This document shows, in pieces, positions 8,528-16,471 of a stretch of 16,471 nt of DNA. This DNA comes from Hymenopellis radicata (lineage: Eukaryota > Basidiomycota > Agaricomycetes > Agaricales > Physalacriaceae), in the NCBI GenBank assembly GCA_015501595.1, contig JADNRX010000996.1:1-16471 (forward strand), written 5' to 3'. The translations under genes were made by a program, and so were the position numbers. Every line of letters starts with the position of its first letter. The stretch's first letter is position 1. The notes under the pieces are model-generated. The model had not been told where the DNA came from, searched no databases, and worked only from the letters and a program-made list of their open reading frames with translations.

Positions 8528-11150
8528 ATGATACCTTCATTATCGCTGCTGGCTGCCGTGCTGGCATCGGTATCTCCAACATGGGCTGCGCAAAAGGCGG
8601 GCTCATTCGGCGACGGCGGTGATAGCCAAGTTAGTGCGATGATGGTCAGTGGGCTCGGTTCGAGGTTGTCGGTATCGTGCTCAGCAAACACTCCTAGATG
8701 TTCCTTGGAAACGACAAAATGGTGTATATTATGGACAAGGCGGAGGGCAATGCTGCGCAAATAAACGGACACCCGGCGTGGGGTGCGGTTTGGTGGGTCG
8801 TCTGCAGTGTTTCTTTTGTGTGGGACGGGCCTAATTCGCCGCTTGAAGGAATATTGATACACATGAGGTTGAGCTGCAGGATATCCGGACGAACATCTTT
8901 TGTTCGTCGGGTATGCATCTACCCAACGGTTCCTTTGTTACACTAGGAGGCAATGGTGCATATTTATCCTTCTCTTGGTGGAGCGCGAATATTGACGCCG
9001 TTTGTTTCTAGGTGCTGTGGGAAGTTAGTGCTTTTCTCGCTGTTTTACACGACGTACTCACGTTTAATACCTATAGAGGGTGGCGACATGGGCTCCGTGC
9101 TGAACCCCGGCGGCTACTCGGCCTCCTTCGATGCGACCTACCAGGACTACGACGGCACCAAGGCTATCCGTATCGTCGACCCATGCCCCGTCGGCTCCGA
9201 CTTCCAGTCGACGCAATGTGGGTGGTTCGACCAGCCGGAACTTTTGGGAATGCAGAAGCAACGTTGGTATTCGACCGCAGAAGCTACTGCAACTGGTCAG
9301 CTTGTCATTATCGGGGGCTACACTTCTGGCGGCTACATCAACCGAAACTACCCCAACACTGATCCGGAATTCGAAGGTGGCGCTGCTACTTGCACATACG
9401 AGTACTTCCCCAATTCTGAAGGCAAGGGTGCGGAGACTATGCAGTTCCTGATAGACACCTCCGGTCTCAACTCTTACCCCCATACATTCCTCATGCCATC
9501 TGGAAAGATGTTCCTGCAAGCAAACTACTCTACAAGTACGTCGTTAACCATTCTCTCGAGCGTCAGCTAATCCTTCTCCAAGTGCTCTGGGACCACGAAA
9601 CTAACACCGAAACGCGCCTCCCCGACATGCCTGGTCAAGTCGTCAGGGTATATCCTGGATCCGGTGCAGTCGCCATGCTCCCCTTGACCCCTGAGAATAA
9701 CTATAATCCCACCATCCTTTTGTGCGGTGGATCGGACATGCCCGAGTACGACTGGGGCAACTACTCCTGGCCGTACATAGACACCTTCAGCTACCCTGCC
9801 TCCAAGGATTGCCAGCGTATCACTCCCGAGCCCGAGGATGGTTCCAGTCCCGCTTACGAGCAGGACGATGACATGATCGAGGGGCGAACCATGGGACAGT
9901 TCATCATTCTTCCGAGTGGCAAGTTGTTGGTGGTCAATGGCGGCGAGAACGGCACCGCTGGATATTCCGACAAGACTCTCGAGACTCAATCGTACGCGGA
10001 CATGCCCTACGGAATGTCCTTGGCCGCTGCTCCCGCTCTCACCCCCTCTATTTACGACCCTAACGCCAAGTCTGGAAGCCGTTGGTCCAACGCCGGCTTC
10101 GATGCTGCTACATATCCCCGTCTCTACCACTCGTCTGCTCTCCTCCTCCCCGATGCCTCTGTTCTTATCGGTGGCTCTAACCCAAATGTTGACGTTAACT
10201 TGACGACTTTCTACCCCACAACCTACGCCCTGGAGATCTTCTACCCTCCTTACTTCTCCGCCAAGACCCGGCCCACGTTCACTGGCGCGCCCGACACGTT
10301 GACGTATGGTGGTGAATACTTTGATCTCACCATTTCCAAAGACTCCTACTCGGGCTCGTCCAACGATGCAGCAAAGAGCGCGACTTGCGTTGTCATCCGT
10401 CCTGGTTGGACGACGCATGCGATGAACATGGGGCAACGCTTCGTGCAGTTAAACAGCACCTACACCGTCAACGACGACGGAAGCATCGTCCTCCATTGCT
10501 CACAGATGCCTCCCAACGCCAATCTCTTCCAGCCCGGTCCTGCACTTCTCTTTGTGAACGTCAACGAGATCCCCAGTAACGGTACCTACCTTACCGTTGG
10601 TAGCGGCAATATTGAGACTCAGACGCTCGCTGATGTTGTCGCGCTTCCAGCTAGTGTGCTTTCGAGCTCATCTGCGTCTGGTGGAGCGGACAGCTCAAGC
10701 ACTGGAGGATCTGGCTCCGATTCCGATTCGGATTCGGGCTCAAGCAAGACCGTCATCATTGGCGCCGTTGTGGGTGGTCTCGTCGTGCTCGGTATACTGG
10801 GAGCTATTATCGGTATCTGCGTAGCACGCAAGCGGCGGGCGTCTGCGCAGGCTCCTGCGCCTGGGACATCATCGTATCCCATGAGAGAGGCCCCAGGGTA
10901 TGGAGCAGGCGCTGCTGGCGGCGCTGCTGCGGCGCGGGGCCTGCGCAGTTCCGACTCGAGTGCGTTTGTGCCTTTACAGCAGGACTACAACCAGCACCAG
11001 TCGTGGAACTCGAGCAACGCGAGTCTGCAGGCGCCGTACAAGGACAACTATGACCCGCGACAGAACGGGATGAGCTTGGACTATGACCCGTATGCGGCGG
11101 AGTCGCGGATGAGCACGAGCACGCCGCAGGGGCGGCCGCATAGGTTTTAA
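8528..11150 (+). CDS. Membrane-anchored copper radical oxidase (glyoxal oxidase-like, AA5)
   Basis: Extracellular copper enzyme of the glyoxal/galactose oxidase family, which oxidises aldehydes or alcohols and makes H2O2, the co-substrate of ligninolytic peroxidases. Exons: 8528-8644, 8698-8792, 8849-8955, 9012-9023 (12 nt), 9077-9535 and 9583-11150, all in phase, giving 785 residues with no frame break. A signal peptide covers about residues 1-20, cleaved near TWA|AQ. The N-terminal beta-propeller domain follows, then a DUF1929-type domain at about 493-600. Candidate catalytic residues: Cys89 (FCSSGMHLPNG) and Tyr175 (RWYST) for the cross-linked radical, Tyr445-His446 (YPRLYHSS), and His542 (GWTTHAMNMG). 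Next comes a Ser/Gly/Asp-rich linker (about 615-652), one membrane helix (about 653-677), KRR, and a Gly/Ala- then Gln/Asn/Ser-rich tail of about 105 residues, likely cytoplasmic. Secreted glyoxal oxidase lacks this anchor. The substrate cannot be read from sequence. Confidence 0.95.
9012..9023 (+). other. 12-nt microexon of the copper radical oxidase
   Basis: GTGCTGTGGGAA lies between a 56-nt intron (8956-9011, GTGCAT...TTTCTAG) and a 53-nt intron (9024-9076, GTTAGT...CTATAG, with a CTCAC branch-like site). Including it joins the flanking exons in frame as GGNGAVGKGGDMGS, which matches the Gly-rich loop expected here in the family. Omitting it keeps the frame but deletes four residues. Confidence 0.75.
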
Positions 11151-11260
11151 ATCTGAGGGGTGACGAGGTGGTAATAGACTCAAAGATGGACAGTTGGATT
11201 TATACTTAGTCTTTTTTTTTATTCTTCCCGTTTTTTTCCCTCCTCCTCGATATTGCTTAC
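11151..11260 (+). terminator. 3' untranslated region of the copper radical oxidase
   Basis: After the TAA at 11148-11150 there are two T-rich tracts, about 11211-11221 and 11231-11237, in an otherwise C/T-rich stretch. This is consistent with a fungal 3' end, but no exact polyadenylation site can be fixed. Confidence 0.35.
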
Positions 11261-12800
11261 CTAGTCTTATGACCACTCGTATTCTCGTGATATCGGTAAT
11301 CCGCTGAGCAGGTTCACAACGTCCCTCGTTTTTTGGTTTGGTGTGGTAGTGAGTGTCAGTCGTTCTTTATCCTGTATTTAAATGGACGCGTTTTTCATGG
11401 ACACATTTTGTAGATTTTTTACTTACACCATGGTCAGTGGATTAAAGCAATTAAATACAGTCGGCATTTGGGTGTCCAAGGACTTTTGTTGCGATATACG
11501 AGACTGTATTTGCTTTATTATCCAAGGGCGCGCGCCTCCTTCCTTTCCACCTGGCGCGCTCACATTATCTCCTTCTAGCATGTGCGTACTTGAACGTTCC
11601 TTTGTGTATGCTCGATTCCAGTGGCTCATTTCGATTCTCTTGATCTCTATCCCAGTCCACGCATCACTCAATTCCCAAATGCACCGTCTATACGCTTTGG
11701 CCTAGGAGATTGATTTACCGCCGTAGCGCCTCGAATCGCGTACCTACCTTGCGCACATTGGCGCGCAGTCCACGCCCTGGCAGTCTATTTCACAATTCAT
11801 ATACTAATGCCTATGCATGTAGCAGAAATGAATTTATACAGTTTACGCTGCGCTCGCACACTATGTTAGCACCGCGGACACTATGCCCTTGGAGGGTCCG
11901 AGTCGTATTTAAGTGCTTGAAAAAAATCAACGCGAAGATACGAGACGCGTTAGAGTTGTGCAATCTTGAACGTGAGTGAGAAATTTCAAATCATAGGAAC
12001 AACTTCGAATGCGTGGCGCCACATCTTCTAGGTTTCGTAGTCAGGTCCCGCCTTCCGTTCCGTGGTGGTTCTTGAATCTTTGAATGCCGGTGAGTGCCTT
12101 TTTTTTGGAGGACGCAGCTACACTGCTGTGTGATCATTGTTAGCGTACAGCACTTTGTACTGTCTTCCGCCGCCGCCGCAGATCCGCGTGCTTGTTCGAG
12201 AATATTTCAACCCCGCAACTTGGCAACAAGTTGTATGCCCGAAGGTGAGTGCCTTTTTGGCGTCGAGGGCTAGAGATCCACCGCTCAAATTAGCCTTTTT
12301 TTACACGCGTGTTTAGTCTTCCGGTGTGCGCATCTCCCGCAACGCTTGCGATGCCTGATCATTACACATCTTTCTCTGTTGCCGTCGACAGGGCGGTCTA
12401 ATTGCCTCCCGAGCCCCGGCTTCCATCCTCCCTTCGCGGGTGTGTCGTCTCAACGATCACGGCTTGACGTTTGTCGCTGAGAGCCTCATCATCATTACAT
12501 GTAAACCCGCAGCGACTACTTCGTTACCTTATTCACGCACAACGGAAGGTCCGCCCTGAGTCTCCCTCTTCAAGAGTGGTAACTCCACACACGCCGCGGA
12601 GTTCACATGTCTTGGTCTGCACAAAAACCGCCTTTTTTTGCAGGACTAGACCCGGCGCGCGAAATAATCGGGCATTGCGCCATGATCAGTCTCGCCCTCG
12701 GTGTGCTGCCCCTCGCCACGGTCGGGGGGTGGATTGCTTAAAGAATGCGTATGCCCCCTCCCCCCAAGTGTTAGTGTTATCTCACCTCCAGCACCACCAA
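11260..12800. other. Long intergenic stretch
   Basis: No gene is supported. Open frames up to about 190 codons occur, but they have no motif, and the longest (12471-13046) runs out of frame over the start of the monooxygenase. The string GGTGAGTGCCTTTTT appears twice, at 12089-12103 and 12244-12258. Both copies look like intron donors and are followed by possible acceptors (for example TACAG near 12150), so an untranslated or non-coding spliced transcript leading toward 12801 is possible. A CCGCCGCCGCC run sits near 12168. Confidence 0.4.
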
Positions 12801-14637
12801 ATGTGTGGCGCTCAGCGGATTAAGGTTGCTGTATGGTGCGTTTCCGACTCTTCCTCCCGAAGTCGTAATGAGAGTCATCATGTTCTAGTGGCGGCGGGCT
12901 TGGTGGTCTGGCGTTTACCGTTGCAGCGTCCAAGTATCCGCACCTTTCTGTGGAGGTGTACGAGAGCGCGGCGGGCTTCGCGACGTTCGGCGCTGGAATC
13001 GGGCTGTGGCCTAGGACGTGGGACGTGCTCGGTCGTCTGGGTGTAGCCGAAACGTTATCGTCTGCAAGTGATGATGACATTTCTTCTTCTTCGGACCTGT
13101 GTGAGTTGCTTCCAATCGAAGTTGCGACATAACTTGACACGGCTGGCGGCGTACTACTACAGTGCGCGTCATGATTACTTTTCGAAAGAGCGACCAGCCT
13201 GTGGGGTACGAGTTTCTCAAATTGCAGAGCCATGGTACGTTTGAGCGCGATGTTGGGGGGGGCGTCTAATTAATGACTCGCCAATACACACAGGCCGAAT
13301 GCACACAGTCCATCGTGCAGAGCTACAACACGCGCTTCTCAAGAAACTATCAGGCTCGTCGCATACTATCCATCTTTCGAAACGCCTCCAATCCTACACC
13401 CGCGAACCCTCCGGGAAACTCCAGCTTACATTCAGCGACGGATCTCTAGCGAGCTGTGACATCCTCATCGGCGCCGACGGGATCAAGTCTGTCGTTCGCC
13501 GGCAGCTCATGCACGACGAAGCCGAGGTGGCGCGCAGGAGAGGCGACGCCAGAGGTGCCGAGGACATTTTGGCATCCATAGAACCCACCTGGACAGGATC
13601 AATCGCCTACAGAGCTCTAGTGCCGCCAAGTCGCCTCATCCAGAAGGACGCTGATACTCGGCGGCTAGTGGTGCCTCAATGTCCCACTCAGGTAATATAA
13701 GTTACAATAACGAGATTCATTTCTGATGACGTTTTACGTTCGTGATCTTTAGTACGTTGGGAAGAACGCGGTGCGCTTGTCTTTAACTTGTTTTGTGTTC
13801 CTTCCATTCATATGATGAGAGCAGAATATGATCGTGTATCCAGTGTCCCAGCGAGACTCGGAGGACGATGGGCTGATTAATATGGTGGTATTCCACACTC
13901 AGCCAGAACTTGAGGGTCCGTCTATGAGGGCCCGTGGTCGGCGCAGGTGGACACAACCCAATGGCTTCACTCTCCATATTTTGATCAATGGGAGCCGGAA
14001 GCAAAGGCTTGGTTGAAGGTAAGCAGGCGTCTGGATATCCATCATGCTGAATTGCTCGTAGTGCGTCGAGAACCCCACACGATGGGCAATACATGTTGTC
14101 AAAGAGCTTCACACTTCGTTAACGACAGGGTGGCGCTCATTGGCGACGCCGTAAGTTGCTATCGATATCACGCTCTCGCGTCCTATTGAACACTCCCACG
14201 TCAGGCGCACGCAATGGATCCACATCAAGGCGCCGGTGCTGGACAAGCTCTCGAGGTAGCGTCTTTCTTTCACCCGAGTATACGATCTTGATCGAAAAAC
14301 TTTGCTAATAGGACGCCTTCGTCCTCGCAGAGCTCCTTGGTACCAAGTCCTTGAAGGCAGTTCCGCAGACGCTTTCCACGTACGATACTCTCCGCAGACC
14401 ATTTTCCCAGCAGGTCGCGCGCTCCTCGCGCGATAACGCGCACTTTCTCTCGCTGTGCTGGGAGGATTCGACATCCATGACAGTCCATCTGAGGTCCGGG
14501 AGAAGCTTCGTCGCCTAGGCAGTATTATTACAGATCGGTGGAAGTGGGCATGGCTCACGAGCGTCTCGGCAGATTTGGAACAGCTAGGAGAGAGTTCAAC
14601 TTCTCCAAGTGCAAGATGTAGAATGAAGCTGATATAG
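12801..14637 (+). CDS. FAD-dependent aromatic monooxygenase (salicylate hydroxylase-like), frame disrupted
   Basis: Group A flavin monooxygenases use NAD(P)H and O2 to hydroxylate small, often aromatic, acids. Exons: 12801-12835, 12889-13100, 13163-13234, 13294-13691, 13753-13770 (18 nt), 13825-14018, 14062-14150, 14205-14255 and 14312-14637. ATG 12801 is chosen because its short first exon joins to complete the Rossmann fold, RIKVAVCGGGLGGLAF. Other marks are VEVYES, GAGIGLWPRTWDVLGRLG, HTVHRAELQHALL, the substrate/NAD(P)H motif DILIGADGIKSVVR, and the FAD-ribityl motif RVALIGDAAHAMDPHQGAGAGQALEDAF split over three exons. About 460 residues, no signal peptide or membrane segment, so probably cytosolic. 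Single-base frame breaks lie near 13915 (G run), 14115 (T run) and 14464 (G run); each is mended by one more base of the same kind. The true gene may be intact. The substrate is not determinable. Confidence 0.85.
13753..13770 (+). other. 18-nt microexon of the monooxygenase
   Basis: TACGTTGGGAAGAACGCG lies between introns 13692-13752 and 13771-13824 and encodes YVGKNA. Relatives have a QYxGKN-like string at this place just before the VYP motif, so the exon is required by family alignment and by frame. Confidence 0.8.
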
Positions 14638-14735
14638 CGGCACATATTTATCAAGTAAATAACTGTACACGTTTCCTTATTATGCTTCGAGCTTCGTCAC
14701 CATCTTTGTATATACAGAAATCGAGCTCCCTTGAG
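14638..14735. terminator. Shared spacer of two convergent genes
   Basis: Only 98 bp separate the stop codons of the plus-strand monooxygenase and the minus-strand DIS3. It is AT-rich (for example AAGTAAATAACTG near 14653), and both 3' ends must be formed within or beyond it, so the transcripts probably overlap. Confidence 0.4.
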
Positions 14736-16471
14736 TTACAAACTTCGAGAATCAATAGGTTCTACAAGGGTCATCTTGACTTTCCCCCGCTGTGTATTTC
14801 TATCCTTCTCGACCTCAATGTTGACGACGACCTTGTCGAACACCGCAATCTGCACTTCGCCATCACTCGAAGGAACGGTTATAGTATAATTGTCCGCATC
14901 GAACTTGGTGTCTCTCTTGAACATGACGAGACCTTCGATGCCCAATCTAGAGTACACTTTGTTAAAGGCCCGCCGGCTGCAAACAGGAAGAACTCACTTG
15001 GACACAAACACACCCAACCCATTACGAACGTCCTGATAACAAAAGCTCTTCCCGAACTTGGGCTTTCTCACCTCGTCCTTTCAGCGCAAGCCCAACATAA
15101 AACTCCACACTCGCCCGGCCAGCCATTGCGCCATCCTATGCCGGCGATTCACCACCTCCAAATCCTTTCAACGTGATGCTTCGAATGCAGCGTCGCATGC
15201 AGCGGCGAATACCCAATCGCAGCAGAAAGCTGTCGATGCGCCAAAACGTCTGTCAAGGTCAAATGATGTCAGTATGAAGTCCATCTGCCTAAAGTAAGAA
15301 CGACGCCCTTACCCGCATACCGCCGGATGGGGCTCGTAAAGTGCGTATAAATCTCGCTCGCCAAGCCATAATGCCCAAACGTATCCCTCCCAACGCTTCC
15401 CGAGCAAAAATACTCCGCCGAAAGCATACACCGCGTGGCCATGATCCTCACTAGCGTATTAAACGCAGGTTCCGCAGGATCCTACCAGTCAAGTATCCTA
15501 AGCACAAGAAAGGAAGTAGGAAAAAAAACCTACAAGACATAGATCTAGAGACGCCGCCAGCGCGCCCGAGCTGGACACATCCAAACTCAGTCCCTTCCGC
15601 TTCTTCAAGATATCCTGCAGCTTCTCAAAGTTGGCTTTCGGAGGAGGCAAGTGACGTCTAATCCGGTAACGTATCAGGGCACCGACGGGAAGGATGAGTG
15701 TGAAGCTCACCTGAGAACAGCGGTCCCCGGGAAACTCTCCTGTATCTTCCTCGCAACACTGATATTCGCGAGCAGCATAAACTCCTCAACGAGACTATTC
15801 GTCTCCCTCAGCTCTTTTTGCTCTACATCAATAGGATCGGAGGACTCGGCACTGTCCAGGTGTATCTTCACCTCCGGCGAAGCAAGATTGAGCGCCCCGG
15901 CAGCCATGCGCTTAGCTTTCAATTTCAGTGCTAATGTGTTGAGAAGGCGGACACTCTCCGTGAGCGGGTCGTGTAGATTCCTAACCAGTATTAGTTAGAT
16001 AAAGATGGGATATACTCCTCGGAGGGAACGACGACGTACGGATCATCCTTCCGCACTTGCGCTTCTTCATAAGTGAACGCTGCCTTCGAAGCAATGACGG
16101 ACTTTGTAAAGCGGACGTTTACAATTTCCGCGTCGGGTGTTAGTTCCTTTGCGGATGTCAATACGAAGCAAAGACTGAGATTGAAAAAATTACCCAGAGC
16201 GCTGAGAATGCAAGACGCTCGACATGTGGTCTAAGAGAGCACAAGTTGGTTCCGAGCAGAGACGGGAGCATGTCGATGCGATTGTCAACGAGATAGACAG
16301 TGGTGCCTCTTGCTGCCGCCTCGTTGTCCATGGGCGTGTCAGGATGTACGAAATTCGATACATCAGCGATATCTTGACACGGCGTGAGTTGACAGAAACG
16401 ATAGCTTATGCAGCATCCAACTTACGAACGCCAGCCTCAATATTTCCGTTTGGTAATAACTTTGCATGAAG
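14736..16471 (-). CDS. DIS3: Exosome 3'-5' exoribonuclease DIS3/RRP44, 3' part
   Basis: Catalytic subunit of the RNA exosome, acting in nucleus and cytoplasm on rRNA, mRNA and other RNAs. The window holds about 450 C-terminal residues; the N-terminal PIN and cold-shock regions and the VDDAL aspartates lie beyond 16471. Exons in transcript order: >16471-16426, 16372-16194, 16146-16040, 15980-15711, 15657-15534, 15481-15313, 15249-14998 and 14946-14736. The RNB domain is clear: [87 protein letters not shown] and [28 protein letters not shown]. The C-terminal S1 domain follows with [12 protein letters not shown]. The frame is clean down to about 15165, but four single-base losses then fall within about 135 nt (near 15158, 15126, 15046 and 15025). 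As the gene is normally essential and single-copy, missing bases in the assembly are likely. Confidence 0.9.

Noticed and set aside
9567..10436. Minus-strand open frame of 289 codons
   Set aside because: It lies entirely antisense to the last exon of the copper radical oxidase, has a low-complexity Gly/Val/Arg composition typical of a shadow frame, and shows no motif.
12836..12888. Frameshift at the start of the monooxygenase GxGxxG motif
   Set aside because: A 53-nt GT-AG intron joins the short first exon exactly in frame to TGGCGGCGGGC, so no frame break is needed there.
12471..13046. Plus-strand open frame of 191 codons before the monooxygenase
   Set aside because: Its second half overlaps the monooxygenase exons in the wrong frame, and its first half has no motif. 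The spliced model from 12801 explains the region better.
1..16471. CRISPR array, rRNA or biosynthetic gene cluster
   Set aside because: There are no regularly spaced repeats and no rRNA-like blocks. The gene set (acetyltransferase, ERG2-like, copper oxidase, flavin monooxygenase, DIS3) lacks any backbone synthase, so a cluster is not supported.

Overview
The window looks like nuclear DNA of a filamentous basidiomycete, most likely an agaricomycete. The evidence is genes cut into many exons by 45-65 nt GT-AG introns with CTNAC/TAAC-type branch sites, very small exons, pyrimidine-rich leaders before start codons, and a glyoxal-oxidase-type copper radical oxidase of the kind found in wood- and litter-decaying fungi. 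No bacterial operon structure, tRNA, rRNA or CRISPR array was seen. Gene models were built by hand from reading frame, splice signals and family motifs.

Layout. 1-2060: no convincing gene; one coding-like remnant lies at about 1166-1470. 2079-2319: four copies of a 13-bp motif in alternating orientation, a possible small terminal-inverted-repeat element. 2350-2598 and 3786-4022: two copies of a direct repeat of about 240 bp, each just upstream of a gene. 2774-3609: a maltose/galactoside-type hexapeptide O-acetyltransferase with a broken frame. 4076-5386: an unrecognised soluble protein with four exons and two frame breaks. 5638-about 6250: an ERG2-like sterol C-8 isomerase that is strongly disrupted and lacks conserved segments. 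6260-8500: mostly empty, with one doubtful minus-strand ORF. 8528-11150: an intact six-exon, membrane-anchored copper radical oxidase (785 aa), the best-supported gene. 11151-12800: intergenic. 12801-14637: a nine-exon FAD-dependent aromatic monooxygenase with three single-base frame breaks. 14736->16471, minus strand: the 3' part of the exosome RNase DIS3/RRP44, convergent with the monooxygenase.

The main oddity is how the frames are broken. Five of the six recognisable genes carry -1 frameshifts, nearly all explained by loss of one base from a 2-4 nt mononucleotide run, and no nonsense substitution was needed to explain any of them. The copper radical oxidase has none in 2.36 kb of coding sequence. 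Because DIS3 is normally essential, patchy consensus deletions in the assembly are at least as likely as true gene death. The ERG2-like copy also lacks blocks of conserved residues and is the best candidate for a genuine relic. The genes do not form an obvious pathway: two are oxidoreductases that could act in lignocellulose or aromatic metabolism, and the others are housekeeping-type or unknown.
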